Positions 10,720-21,532 of a stretch of DNA of 64,000 nt are shown in pieces. This DNA is from Branchinecta lynchi (Eukaryota > Arthropoda > Branchiopoda > Anostraca > Branchinectidae), in contig JAKZAP010000004.1 in assembly GCA_023053575.1 (NCBI GenBank), positions 1,466,861 to 1,530,860 of the forward strand, in the 5' to 3' direction. Under the pieces are notes generated by a model, which was not told the DNA's origin, did no database searches, and saw only the letters and a list, made by a program, of their open reading frames with translations. A program made the position numbers and the translations under genes. Numbering within the stretch: position 1 is the stretch's first letter; the number at the start of each line of letters is the position of its first letter.

Positions 10720-11690
10720 TACTGTAATGTTTTGTACCTACTTTTTTTTTTTACTGCCCCCACATGCCCATTTGGGCTTTCCTGCAATCAGAAGTATCAG
10801 TACATGTATAAAGAATGTTAAGAGAGTTAAAAATGGTGTGTTAATGTAGTTTAGCATGTGAAAGTTGCTTTGTATAATAAAGAGTATTAAACTAAAACTA
10901 AAAACTAGTATAGGCGAATCGTGGAATATCATTTCGATATTTTCCCATGCTAACAAAACGATCCCAAACTAGTGGGAGAAATTCCATACTCTTTCACTGG
11001 TAAATAGCTCACTTCATTTGATTATTTTTGGAAGCAGGTTGTATTTCAGATGTTCGCGGTTTCTGAACACAGGTCTAAGGAGCCGAGGAGATTTTTATCC
11101 GTTTTGAAAGTTTGTTCAAGCTATCTTTATGACCAATATCCTCCACTCTCCTGGGCACAAATATCCTATTGAGTGATTATGATAGATCTTTTGGCATAGC
11201 CTTTTGACACATTTATCGCTGGAGGAGGACGGAACAATGACCTAGGATGACAAAGTGAAGTGAGCTTCCGACCTATTAATTAATTAGATCTCCCAGCTTT
11301 CCCGTGTCTCACAGATTTTCCAGCAGGTTTTGGCGCACTACTTTTTTAATCAAAAGAATACAGCACTAATAAATTTGCGGAAACTTAAAAACGTTTTCTG
11401 CTATTGACAGTTCACCTCAACCTTCAGAAAATAGCTATAACCTTTTTAGTTTATTTTCAACATCTGTGTTTCGTTCGCCTTAGCGCGTAAAATTCGGTTC
11501 CTCCCCAACGTCTAGATATGACAGTACGCGTTTGTCAGGAGGGCAAAGGCTCTCCAAAAAGTCGATTGTTTTACTAGCAAATATCAGATAAACTTGGTTT
11601 GAATGGAATGAATCGAGTTTGAATGGAATGAGGTTTCACTGATGAGCTGATAATTTGTACAAGTGTTGCATTTCCTCAAAGGCTACTCTT
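10720..11690. other. Gene-free stretch (copy 1; copy 2 at 32247-33217)
   Basis: No coding signal. There is a short direct repeat GTTTGAATGGAATGA at 11598 and 11617. Confidence 0.5.
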
Positions 11691-11695
11691 TACCA

Positions 11696-12067
11696 ATAAG
11701 GACCTGTCTTACCTATAATAATAATGCAACCTACTTCCATAATCACTCCATATATTTCTAAACCCGGAGACCCCAAATTCGTACGGTACATTCTAACCCC
11801 TCTAATAGAACCAAGCTGATTTTCTCACTTGCCGTGTTCACCTACATTCGATGTGTATCACGCTGTCGACGATTGTCTGCGAGAAATTTTTCCATCAGAA
11901 AAACCGGTTATGTAAAGTGTTTACCGCTATAAGTAAACGGGTCTCGGAAATGGCTTAAAACAGCCAAAACCGTGGGTTATTTGTTGAAAGCACAGCCTAG
12001 TTTTAAAGTATTCAAATATTTTAAAATACTGGAAGTTGAAGAATAAATAGTGCTAGGGGTCCTTTAA
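11696..12067. mobile_element. TTAA-type MITE, 5' end worn (copy 1)
   Basis: Shares its whole length with 46719-47058: CTTACCTATAATA, CAACCTACTTCCATA, ATTCTAACCCCTCTAA, CATCAGAAAAACCGGTTATG and GGGGTCCTTTAA at the end. The left TTAA is mutated to ATAA here. Confidence 0.75.
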
Positions 12068-12159
12068 GCACCACTGAAAACGAATGCAAAGGCTAGTCTA
12101 AGACACCGTAGACACAGTTAGGGGTGTGCAGTTCGGCCTTAAAAGGGGAATATATAACA

Positions 12160-12517
12160 GAGGAAAATAACACTAGGAAGTAGCGCCGAGACTTGACAAA
12201 ATTGACACACACTCGAATAGCATGGACACTAGCACCACTAGCGATATAGTACCTCCCTACTGAAACTCAACCAGTCTTTCACCAGCACTGGCTACGATAA
12301 CTTCATGTTTTGAACGTAGCAAAAAAAATTATACAGCCTCTATTGTTTCCTTGGGTGTGTGCAGGACCGCGCCTTTTGCGTTACTAGAAATTTCTAAACC
12401 CGCAAGTTTGTCTCGCTTTAAATGCCGCAAGCGTAGTGGGCAGCATTACAGATATAGCCCGTTTGCAAAGCATGGAAAGCATAGGTCTTGGTGCTACTCC
12501 TTAGCGTTATTTTGCTC
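12160..12517. mobile_element. GAGCAAAATAAC-family MITE, inverted (copy 1)
   Basis: The same family in opposite orientation, from GAGGAAAATAACACTAGGAA to TTAGCGTTATTTTGCTC, 358 bp. It shares GAAATTTCTAAACCCGCAAG and GTTTGTCTCGCTTTAAATG with the others. Two single-base differences between the duplicated copies fall inside it, near 12363 and 12374. Confidence 0.8.
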
Positions 12518-12665
12518 TGATATAAAACATAAATGGCGCTTTATGTTTTATATATTAGCTTTAAGGACATGGGAATGTAAACTGTTCATATGAATTTGAC
12601 TTTGGGCGTGATCAGTGTCCTATGCCCCGCTTCTATTGTAGTGTTTGCGAACTATGTTCATAAGC

Positions 12666-12738
12666 TCCTCGGTAGCTCAATTAGTAGAGCGGCTGCCGTG
12701 TAAGCAGGGGGTACTAGGTTCAAATCCCGACTGAGGAG
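12666..12738 (+). tRNA. Degenerate tRNA-Thr-like domain (copy 1)
   Basis: The acceptor stem TCCTCGG/CTGAGGA pairs over all seven bases (one G-T), but U33 is lost (CGTGTAA loop), the D loop lacks GG, and the T stem is broken. Part of the SINE unit 12565-12770. Copy 2 lies at 34191-34263. Confidence 0.45.
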
Positions 12739-12995
12739 CAGTTTCGTCTTTCAGTTTAGTACTTATAAATCTTAAAGTTTAACTAAAAAGGCAGCTTATT
12801 TTTACATCTGATGTTTGAATACACTGAAACATTTTCAACCATCTAAGAGTGTGTGCATTTTAGATCCGAGGCTCTGGTAATGACGTTCAGAATGTGTGCT
12901 GCTTGCACGACAACCCAAAATTCATCAAGACGCGAACATTTCGAACTTGAAAACAAGCCTGCACTTGCGACAGGCATATTTTTCGTCAATGGCTT

Positions 12996-13264
12996 ACCTT
13001 TGTAGTTACTACGCATGACGTCACGAATTCTGGCTTTTTGCCGTCAAGGCTGGAATGATTTTTCTATTATCCAGCAGAATATCATGCCATGGCGAATTCG
13101 ACCAATCATGTTACAGAGACCCTTAGTTACTACGCTCCCGAGCGTGGTAAGCAAATAGTTACTATTCCGATAAGGTTCGGGACGGTCAGTGTAGTAAATT
13201 TTGGTGAGGTTGGAACGGAAATAGTAACTAATAGCCACTATTTGTAGAAGGTTGGAACAAGCTC
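12996..13264. mobile_element. AGTTACTA-rich MITE (copy 1)
   Basis: Related to 54271-54563 in inverse orientation. It contains TTTGCCGTCAAGGCTGGAAT, GACCAATCATGTTACAGAGA and GTAAGCAAATAGTTACTATT, and ends GTTGGAACAAGCTC. GTAGTTACTA-type motifs recur along it. Copy 2 lies at 34521-34788. Confidence 0.7.
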
Positions 13265-13429
13265 ATAGTTTATTCGGGTGACATCCATTATCTGCGAACA
13301 TCGGACAAACCCAGTAACGCATTTTTATCCAGTTTTAAGGCTTTTAAGTGATCCAGTTTTAAGTGATCCGTGATGTGTACCTGCATGTCGGGTCCTAGTC
13401 CTTTTTGGTCAAATTTTAAAAGGATTACT

Positions 13430-13580
13430 GTCCGTCAGCTGGTCGGACAAAACAGTACAAAAAACACATAGATCATAGAGAAAAACCTATAAAAATCATT
13501 ATTTGTGTATGTTTCGGGGGGGGGGGGTCACCCCCTAACCCCCCCCCCCCCCCCCTCCTGGATACGGCCTTGCTGTCCGT
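13430..13580. mobile_element. Truncated relative of the nested poly-G MITE (copy 1; copy 2 at about 34954-35110)
   Basis: Shares GTCGGACAAAACAGTACAAA, CACATAGATCATAGAGAAAA and the G-run/C-run end TGGATACGGCCTTG with 50019-50206. The G run here is 10-11 in copy 1 but about 18 in copy 2, the largest length difference between the copies. Confidence 0.55.
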
Positions 13581-13779
13581 ATTAGGAGAAAATGTGTTCT
13601 TCTAAGGTTACAAATCAGTTGTTATTCTTTGCCTTGAACTGTCTCTAAGTGCAATTATCGACGACTGTAAGAATGCTAGGATACGAAAAAATGAACAACA
13701 GTTTTACTTCTTCCTCTTGAACCAGAAAGCCAAACATTCTGAACATTGTAAGCCGTGAAAGTAAAAGTAAAGACATAAA

Positions 13780-13860
13780 TACTCCTCATGTAGCAGGATT
13801 TGAACCCGCGACCTTCCGACTAACACGATCCGGCTGGTAAGCATAGTTCTCAGACACTAC
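13780..13860 (-). tRNA. tRNA-like fragment with B box (copy 1; copy 2 at about 35311-35391)
   Basis: On the minus strand GGTCGCGGGTTCAAATCC is a typical B box and T arm, and the T stem pairs GCGGG/CCTGC. No acceptor partner or A box is clear. It looks like a tRNA-derived repeat fragment. Confidence 0.3.
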
Positions 13861-14798
13861 AATCGCCAAAGAGAAACGGGCGACAGGATCGGTGGTCCCG
13901 TTCGAGGTTAATTTATCTAAACTGGTCAATTCCACCGGTAGAAAAGACTGTCACGTAATTGGAAACTATTAACAGACAGAAGGTACAACACTGATCAAAT
14001 TGCCAACTTTTTGCAAACTGAAAGACTTATAATTTAGACTTCTTTCGTTTTTCTGTTTTTCGTTTTATTTATTTTTTTATTGTATTTATTGCCTAATCCC
14101 TCTTCGTGATTGTGCTGTTTTTGAAGAGCCATATCATTGTTAGTTTTGGGACCCTTATTAGTTGCGTAACAATTGATCTCTCATCCAAATCTAATCTTAT
14201 CGTAACCGGGTCAGCGATCACTTTTGGGCTCCATTCCAGATTTACCGTTCAGACTCAAAGTCTTGTCACTCGTTTTGGGGTAAATTTCAATTAGTTTCCG
14301 AATATACCTTCAAGTAATGTTGCATTTTAAAGTATTTTGCATTTTGAAGCCTGTTTAGGACCAAACAGTTATGCCAAGCGGGAACAGTTTTGCCCCTCAG
14401 AAATCTCGAGGGGATATTCCACCCCCCCCTCCCACCCCAAATGGCGCCACTGACTGAAACATCCATTCGACTCCCCACAGAAGGGGATCAGTTGTTAAAT
14501 CCTGGGTGGCAATTACGTCAGATCAGTTCCTCCTGGCGATAAACCCAATTCATTTTTCATTTTTATTCATTTTATTGAATACACAACAAAATGTAATCAC
14601 TTCGACAGCTACCGGGCTGAAGGGGGGGGGGGGATTCTGCTTACTTACCACAAGGAAAAATCTTAAAAAGAAGAAACACAGCCAGGTAAATAAAACAGAA
14701 AGACTGATGAATAGAAAGAAGTCTAGGTTGAATCCGCTGTTTTCTATTACGTCACCTTTTATTTTTCTCAGACACCTTTTCAGAAGGCGAATTCCGAT

Positions 14799-15138
14799 AG
14801 TGCCGTCTTTACCCTTATGCTGATTAGGCCACTGCTGGGGGGCCAGGGGAAACGAAAGGCCAAGCGGCCAGTTTAAATTGTTGACAAATCAAATCAGGCT
14901 ACGGTTGCTAGCCGTATTGCCTTCTCCATATGATCACTGATGTGACCTGCTAAATTGCACTGTCGTCATTTATGTTACCGAATTGTGTTCAGATGTGACC
15001 GTAGTTCTTCCCAGTGTGGTTCGACTCCACCAAGAATCGTGAGTGCTAATGTGCTGGCGTTTTTACGTTTTTAACTCGAGAAAAGTGGCCAAAAATCCAT
15101 GGATGGCCTAGGGTCCACCAAAAGCTAAAGACGGCACT
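14799..15138. mobile_element. MITE with AGTGCCGTCTTTA ends (copy 1)
   Basis: AGTGCCGTCTTTA at the left and TAAAGACGGCACT at the right form an exact 13-bp terminal inverted repeat, 340 bp apart. GAATTC lies near both ends. No open frame of note. Copy 2 lies at 36331-36670. Confidence 0.7.
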
Positions 15139-15420
15139 GAATTCACTTCAGAAAAATCTAGCTCACATGATTTGTAATAGTGCCAGCTCTTAACCCTTTC
15201 TTCTGGCGCAGTGAAATGTTTTGCCGAAAATTAAGGCTTGACGCTGACTATTTTAGGGCGAGTCTCGGCATGTCACTTACTCCCGCCATTATGGGGATTC
15301 CTTGGCGACCAACACGACATGACACTAGTTATGGTTTAGAGAAGCCACTTCGTGATCGGCCTTCCAGACTTGTGGAAGTCTAGAGCAGTGATACCCACTG
15401 TACACTCGGATTAACTGTTT

Positions 15421-15530
15421 AAAAAACGATGTTTATAATTGAAACCAACTCTTCTGTGTGTAGTCGTGTTTAAAAGGGCCTTAAAAACGATGTTTATAAA
15501 TGAAACCAATTCTTCTCTGTGTAGTCGTGA
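15421..15530. repeat. Two 50-bp direct repeats, 60-bp period (copy 1; copy 2 at 36953-37062)
   Basis: AAAAACGATGTTTATAATTG and AAAAACGATGTTTATAAATG start the two units. Both go on through GAAACCAA.TCTTCT and GTGTAGTCGTG. Confidence 0.75.
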
Positions 15531-15696
15531 AACCTACGTTCACGACTCTTTGCTCACCAGCAGGGTGCGATTCGGTGACGCAGGGATTCTTAATTTCCTT
15601 CCATGAGCATAATGAATAACCATTCAGTAATTAGCAAAATAGTATCCACAACTTATAAATATTATCATTCAATAAGTTCATCCGTTCGAAAATTTT

Positions 15697-16118
15697 GTGT
15701 GTCTTCTTCAAATTGTATTTATATTCTTGCTTGAAATGAACTGCAATATAGGACAAGTGTGTTTCTTGCTTAAGACGTTAACTATTATGGATGATTACCA
15801 CAACTTAGAGTAGGTCTTTGTGTCAAGCAGAAGCCTAAGATTGGACCAGGTCAAATATGCCCAAGTTTTTGTACGGACTTGAAAGATGTTAAAAGCAAGG
15901 GATTACCCACTCCCAGGCACTTGGTGTACACCAAAATTGATGAGAGTGTACAACCCGTCATAAGGGGTCATATCATAAGAGCCGGGTGCCTTATGACACG
16001 AACAACGGTACGGACAAACGATGAGATTTTTCGTGTTGGATTTGATGCCCATTATCTCATCTCGGATTTTCCGCACAGAATTCGCGATGGTACCAAAAAT
16101 TCCGCAACTCGGAAATAA
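15697..16118 (+). pseudogene. Copy 1 counterpart of the convergent open frame, frameshifted
   Basis: The sequence is the same as 37229-37651 except that one C is missing near 15800 (GATTACCACAA here, GATTACCCACAA in copy 2). This breaks the frame and leaves only the last 79 codons open from 15879. A one-base homopolymer difference between near-identical copies is more likely a sequencing error than a mutation. Confidence 0.45.
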
Positions 16119-16302
16119 ATTCTACCGTAATTCACAAATTTATTAAAGTATAAAAAATACATGGCACCTGAAAATCTAAATTTTTGGCAGCCCAATCGAC
16201 TCCAGAGTTCCCTGAACGTCTGCCGCCGTCAGTTCAATGTCGCATTAAACGACCACTTGTCACCAGCATTGCCAATAATGTCCTGGTTAATTAGAATCAC
16301 GG

Positions 16303-16604
16303 CTATTCCATGCCAGTGTTGCCGCTAAGCACTGCGATCATGACAATTTGTTCTCCGCGGATGAGCAGCTGCTTGACATGCCTCTCACAGATTTCAGTCC
16401 CTTTTGTCTTTTCGATCACACGAGCGATTGTAAATAAATCCATTGGATTCTTCTTCTCTTCGCTGCCGGTGGCGTAAATCTCCTCGTCGTCGGACTTGCC
16501 CGACGCTAATCGCTGACAGGACTCGAAGGGGCGATCGTTTTTAACCGGCATTCCTCCCGATGAACTGACTGCTAGTCCGGCGAGTGAAATGCTGTCGACA
16601 TCTC
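16303..16604 (-). pseudogene. Duplicate of the LSm11-like terminal exon, detached from the gene
   Basis: This matches 37836-38137, including the acceptor and the Sm2 motif LLIRGEQIVMIAVL. No Sm1 exon lies upstream on this contig before the N gap; the real upstream exon sits at 47.2 kb, beyond copy 2. The segment is intact but orphaned, probably because the contig ends were not merged rather than by gene duplication. A gene predictor could wrongly use it as an alternative last exon. Confidence 0.8.
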
Positions 16605-16703
16605 CTAGAGCGAGAAAATGAAAATCTCATCATCTTCTTCCAAGCCCTTCGTCATTAGCTGAAAGCTGTTGCTATAAAAAAGAATAAAGATACTAAAGCC
16701 ACT

Positions 16704-17236
16704 ATCTTACCTATTATAAATATTCCTTCAGCCCAAGCTGACAGCGAGTCATATTTACTAGTGCAAAACGGACACGTCAGCTGAATTTTATTAGAGCTAT
16801 TTTTAGGTCCTTCTTGACAAGGGTCCTCTTCAGGCTCACAGGTGCTCAAGTTGGTAAAATGAACTTGTGGGAAACACGAATCGAGGTTGTCAACAAGATA
16901 GCCACTGTACAATTCGTTGCCAGGTCCAAGATAGTTATATCCTGGGAATAGTAGTCACTTATGCTCTTCTTGGCAACCGCTTTAGCCATACTAACCCAAA
17001 GTGAGTCAGACCCCCGTATTTGTAGAGGTCCGGATGGCACAGTATGACCATAGTTTGTAAACCGCTAAAATAACTTAGTCAGATTGAAGAGGGCTCGTGC
17101 ACTTTTCTTGTGTTGCCCACAAGTTCGTTTTTCCAAATTGAGCAGCTTCGAGCCTGAAGAAGACCCTTGCCAAGAAAGGCCGAAATATAGCTCTAACAAA
17201 ATTCAGCTGACGTATCCTTTTTGCACTATCAAATCT
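16704..17236. mobile_element. Long foldback element with 200-bp loop (copy 1)
   Basis: The left arm (16704-16870) has TTCCTTCAGCCCAAGCTGAC, AGTGCAAAACGGACACGTCA and GACAAGGGTCCTCTTCAGGC. The right arm (17095-17236) is its diverged inverse, with GCCTGAAGAAGACCCTTGCC, ATTCAGCTGACGTATCC and TTTTTGCACTATCAAAT. The loop between the arms matches nothing else here. This subfamily has a different outer half (CAGCTGAATTTTATTAGAGC) from the 9045 element but the same core. It lies about 100 bp upstream of the detached LSm11 exon. Confidence 0.7.
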
Positions 17237-17570
17237 TGCCTATTTTTTTTCCGGTGGTGTGTAGGGAGGATCTCTCGATTTAGACGAGTCTCCAGTAGCT
17301 TTTAGCCGAAAACAAGGATTGATTTTCACAGCGGTTCGAAACTGTTGCAGTAGTAGCAACTGTAGGCATAAACTGTACGAGACTTATTGGCCCAAACACA
17401 CATTCAACCGACGTGTACGTCCTTTGTACCTTACTTCGTCCACCACTTCAATTCCATGCTGTAATTAATAATGTTGACTTTATATATTAATTTGTTTATT
17501 GTAAACCATGTGTATTGTGCATTGTTGTTATCAGAGTGTTTTCTATAATGTTATTATATGTAAAGGTATC

Positions 17571-17812
17571 TTGGCGTCAAGGCTAGAACACATTTTTCTA
17601 TTTTTGACAAAATATCATGCCACGGGGTAATCCGACCAATCGCGATACAGAGATTCGTAGTTACCACGCTTACTACGCTCCCGAACATGGTAAGCAAATA
17701 GTTACTCTTAGTTACTATTCCGAGAAGTCGGAACGGTCAGCGTAGTAACTTTTATGGGTTGGAACGAAAATAGTAACTAATAGTTACATTGTTACAAGGG
17801 CGGAACACGCTC
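17571..17812. mobile_element. AGTTACTA-rich MITE, 5' truncated (copy 1)
   Basis: Starts inside the family at CTTGGCGTCAAGGCTAGAAC and keeps the terminal GGGCGGAACACGCTC. Copy 2 lies at 39105-39348. Confidence 0.7.
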
Positions 17813-18120
17813 AGTATAAGTGAAAGGGTAATGCGTTAATAGACTGTCATATCTCAGCACTATTAAGTCGAACTTTATCCGGTTCCCTCCGGACATACTA
17901 ACTAGAATAAGTATGAGCCTCTTAGTAAAAGAGCAAAGATAAGCCTTTCGCAAAAGGCCGGATCTTATAGGGAATAATTCGGCCACGTGGAGCTCTTCCA
18001 AGAAAAGAAAAAACTCATCTCCGACACTAACTAGAACCGAGTCAGTCGCAACGATAAAATGAATACGATCCTGCCCGCTAATAACGTAAAGATGGACGCT
18101 TCACAGGGACTCGTTAAAGA

Positions 18121-18372
18121 AGTCAAAGGCGCTATTTGGGGGGGGGGGGGGGATTGCCTCCCTAGATTTCTAAATTTTGTATTTATATTTTGTCTCCTAA
18201 ACAGGTTTCAAAATAATAATAAAAAAGTGACGGCGTCAATTTAAGGTATTTTCGAAGAAAATTGCCACAAAAAGAGTAATTAAATTTTGAGTGTGAGTAA
18301 TGAACTTCGGATGGGGCCAAAAAAAATAATCTTTGCCCCCCCCCCTCAAGTTTAGCTAAAATGGCGCCACTG
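18121..18372. mobile_element. Poly-G MITE, GGCGCCATT-type ends (copy 1; copy 2 at 39657-39908)
   Basis: Left end AAAGGCGCTATTT followed by more than 10 G. Right end has 10 or more C, then AGCTAAAATGGCGCCACTGA. Same plan as 6988-7198. A single such end is also seen at 14405-14455 (copy 2 near 35950), with ACCCCAAATGGCGCCACTGA. Confidence 0.6.
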
Positions 18373-18399
18373 AAAGAAGTTAACCGATATGGCAGAAAA

Positions 18400-19700
18400 T
18401 GCAAGAGGAACCATTACAGTCGGTTAATGTTACACAAGTTTGTATTTTTTTTCTAGCAAAAATATTAATTCCAGTCCTAGTCAAAGAATGCCAAAGTGTC
18501 AGTTGTCATCCATCTATATTTAGATAGTTGTGTGCCAAGACAGCACACGAATGTGTGCTTGGCTACAAGAGGACACTAACTAATAAGAATTAGAAAACAA
18601 GCAGAATTAATACACTAATTATACTGATCAAGAAAGAAAAAAAAACAAAAAAACTTGTCATTTCTACTACAACCATTAGTAAATTTTTATCATGTTTATT
18701 CCTTAATATCAGTTGTACAACATGATAGCTTAGGACTGTCTAACATTATATGTATATATAGTTAGTGTCTAACTTTATATGTTAGACACAACTAAAGATA
18801 CATTTAAACAGGCGGGGAAATTTCACTTTCTTCCATGAAAATTCACGAGTGTCGTCCAAATCTAACTTTTCCAATTGACCATATTCCTCTTCAGCGCTTC
18901 CAAGCGGACTAGTTTCTGTTAATCCCCCTATGCCTCACCATCAGCACTTGGATCAAACATGGTAGAATAGATCCACAGGTTGGTGAGTGGAAAACCTGTC
19001 ATCTGTCTTCCAGGTAATGGAGCTTTGCATATGTCTCAGCAGCAGAAAATGAAAGTCACCCACTACCCTATGGATCTGACTTTTTACTATGTCTACGCAA
19101 GTGTTATGAGGCAATGGGGGACTAACAGAAACTAGTCCACTTGGAGCGCTGAACTGTAATTAGGCCAATTAAGGCATTTACTTTGAACTGAGTCACTCGC
19201 AAAACTTCACGCCAATAACATATTGCCTGTCAGACACAGATAACGTACTATTTTTAACCGCATCTCCAGTCTGATTTACTGCTTGCTGTGGTTACTATAT
19301 TACACTTGAAGACCAACTGGAAATTCCCTGTTGATACCATGTAACAAAGTTGTCAAATCAGAAGCCATAAATCACTTCCATTAAGTGCTTTTTCGCAAAA
19401 AAATAAATAAATCAAAGTCGCGGTTCCACATTTCGCACACTTGGTTTCATCTAGAAATATACTAAACATGTCGAATGACACACGTTGGACACTGGAAATG
19501 AATAGTTGCGATTATATTTGGACTCGTTTAATACTTTGTTTAGATCAGTCTTACGGCCAAACTAAGGCGCAAGAGCTAATGAACTAAAATTGTTTGATTT
19601 ATACGGCTGCTGCATTTCTGTTGTCTGTTTTTTTCTTCTTTTCGTCGGTCCGATCTTTCTTCGTTAAAAGTTACTTATGACAAATTTTCAAAATTATTTC
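18400..19700. other. Gene-free stretch (copy 1; copy 2 at 39936-41236)
   Basis: No open frame of 60 codons on either strand. A hairpin-prone GTGTCTAACTTTATATGTTAGACAC lies at 18763-18787, and a diverged inverted pair (GCGCTTCCAAGCGGACTAG near 18893 and CTAGTCCACTTGGAGCGC near 19133) brackets about 240 bp, which may be another small inverted-repeat element. Confidence 0.45.
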
Positions 19701-19710
19701 TTGGTTTCAA

Positions 19711-19989
19711 TCGTCCTGGCTGAATGGGCTAACGCGCCGAACTCTCAAGAGAAGGGTCGCTGGTTCGAGTCTCGGTGGTACCGAATGTTTAGGGTGAGGT
19801 TAGTGGGCGAGGAAGTTGATGGCTTTCCCCGTAAAACAAGCCACCCAGCTTAAAATGAGTGCCTCAAACCGTCCCCACAACCTAAATTCTACTATGACCG
19901 GCAAACTTTAATCTCAACGTAAACGCGCGTTTTCAGTGGGCAGTGGTGAGCTTGGCTAAGACTGCTTAGTGCCTGAACAAAAAAAAAAT
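19711..19989 (+). mobile_element. tRNA-derived SINE, TGGCTGAATGG type (copy 1; copy 2 at 41247-41526)
   Basis: A box TGGCTGAATGGGCTAACGCG and B box TGGTTCGAGTCTC, then AGGTTAGTGGGCGAGG and a tail CTTAGTGCCTGAAC with A-rich end. Part of its tail recurs at 63600-63670. The N gap follows 38 bp later in copy 1. Confidence 0.6.
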
Positions 19990-20027
19990 CATAAATCTAA
20001 TAAATCTACATACAACACAGATACAAG

Positions 20028-20127
20028 NNNNNNNNNNNNNNNNNNNNNNNNNNNNNNNNNNNNNNNNNNNNNNNNNNNNNNNNNNNNNNNNNNNNNNNNN
20101 NNNNNNNNNNNNNNNNNNNNNNNNNNN
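20028..20127. other. Assembly gap, 100 N
   Basis: Exactly 100 undetermined bases, the conventional placeholder for a gap of unknown size. The last bases before it (ATACAAG) match 41558-41564 in copy 2, where the sequence continues as CCAGAGGTACC. The right side of the gap does not match that continuation. Confidence 0.99.
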
Positions 20128-21532
20128 AATTGGCAAATTCCTACTTTCATCCTCTGAACCAGCCTTGCAAGTGCCATATGAGCTTCTAGCTCTTGTTTTG
20201 TGGGCCATGACATTAATCGATTAAAATTGTGTGTACTTGTTCGTATTGGGGTGCACGGGGGTTCCTCCCCCCACACCCTCCCGGTTCTGGGGCAGCTGGT
20301 TCTACATTGACATTTACAGGTTTCGGAAATCTTTATGATACCGTCCAGGGAAACATCGGAAAGAACAAGACCAAGGGTTTCGATGGACCCAAAAGTTCTA
20401 CATTTGATCCAGACAATGGGTCTTGTCTTCGCCAGACTCCTGGAACATTTTTCCTATTAAAATTTAGAAACAGATTAAGGCCAAATAGTTAATCATCTGA
20501 TAAAACCAAGTTCAGATATGGATTCAGCATTTGTGTTTACCCCTATCAGTCATATCTATTTTGACGAAACAGATCGGAAATTCCTGCCTTACTTCTGCCA
20601 ATTTTCCGGTTTCGGCGTAATTCTGGAACTACTTGTCCGGTGAAAAATAAAGCTAAAAATGAGTTCAGCTTGTCTCCTTAGATTGTCCCCTATATTCAAC
20701 ATCTAATCAACTTCAAATAAAAATTCAATTCAACAAATTTTCCGGTTTCAGTCGGATTCCGGGCGACCTATATGTCTGGTTGACAACTGATTGTCATTCA
20801 GCACCTCTTCTTACTCCTAATAATCGGACATCTAATCAACTACAAATACAACTTTTGCCTTTAACACATTTTCTGGTTTTGGCCGGATTCCGGGCGAGCT
20901 ACTTGTCAGGGTAGAAAATGATTTTGTCATCAGTGTTCAGCACGTCTTCTTACCCATAAATCCAACATCTAATAAACTTCAAATAAAATTTTTCATTTTA
21001 ACAAACTCTCCGGTTTTGGCCAGATTCCGGGCAAACTACTTGTCTGGCGAGAAAATGGTTTTCATAACCGTGTTCAACATGTCTTCTTACCCCTTACTCG
21101 ACTATCTCATTATCTGTTTATAAAATATTTTGTTTGCCCCTTAATTTGAACTCCTCCCCCACCCTTAATCTAGGGCTACAGAGCCGATCCACGAACTCGA
21201 CCTTACCCCTTGACCTAAAGGATCCTCACACCAAGTTTCAATATCTCGTTCCCTTCGAGAGTTATCGTGCGCACAGACAGACATATATTTTTTATAACGG
21301 GATCTATCCAGAATAATGAGAGATTATTTCCGTTACTGTAAGTTTCTTGTGTATCTGCCCCGGTCCCATCGTAATTCTAAGATCATTAAATCTTACGGAG
21401 CTACTGACATTTTGTCACGGCTGCAAGAATGCACTCTGATTTCCGTCAGAAGTCTTGTCTACGTGTGTTACCGCATCACCGACTGATTAGACTTTTTGAT
21501 TGATAATTGGAGGCCCATTGTATGTTTTGTAT
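20128..21532. other. Start of the right-hand contig, no gene seen
   Basis: The left part (20128-20590) has a C/G-rich patch and an 87-codon frame I do not believe. A tandem array follows, then a stretch ending TCGTGCGCACAGACAGACAT, the kind of sequence found near LINE 3' ends. If the contig-overlap idea is right, this 1.4 kb should also occur just upstream of base 1 of this window. Confidence 0.6.
20590..21110. repeat. Degenerate tandem array, unit about 130-138 bp, four copies
   Basis: TTTTCCGGTTT-type starts at about 20603, 20739, 20870 and 21007. Each unit continues with GGATTCCGGGCGA..TACTTGTC, then a CAGCAC/TCTTCTTAC block and CATCTAATCAACTTCAAATA. It lies 0.5-1.0 kb from the start of the right-hand contig. 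Confidence 0.75.

Larger units (their letters stand above)
1..20027. repeat. Copy 1 of a 20 kb duplicated block
   Basis: Position 1 aligns with 21533, and the match runs without a break to the last base before the N gap at 20027. The coordinate offset drifts only between about 21524 and 21537. I noted about 20 length differences, for example C12 versus C10 near 7170, G14 versus G13 near 10641, a much longer G run in copy 2 near 13518, and single bases near 6611, 9835, 15800, 17098 and 19811. I saw no substitutions in the stretches compared. Copy 1 ends exactly at a gap while copy 2 continues, which is what an unmerged contig overlap looks like. A very recent true duplication is the alternative. 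Confidence 0.97.

Noticed and set aside
20229..20492. An 87-codon frame right of the gap
   Set aside because: It crosses C/G-rich low-complexity DNA with no protein-like pattern or support.
20590..21110. Tandem array considered as a CRISPR
   Set aside because: Units are long, diverged and without constant repeats and unique spacers, and the genome is eukaryotic.
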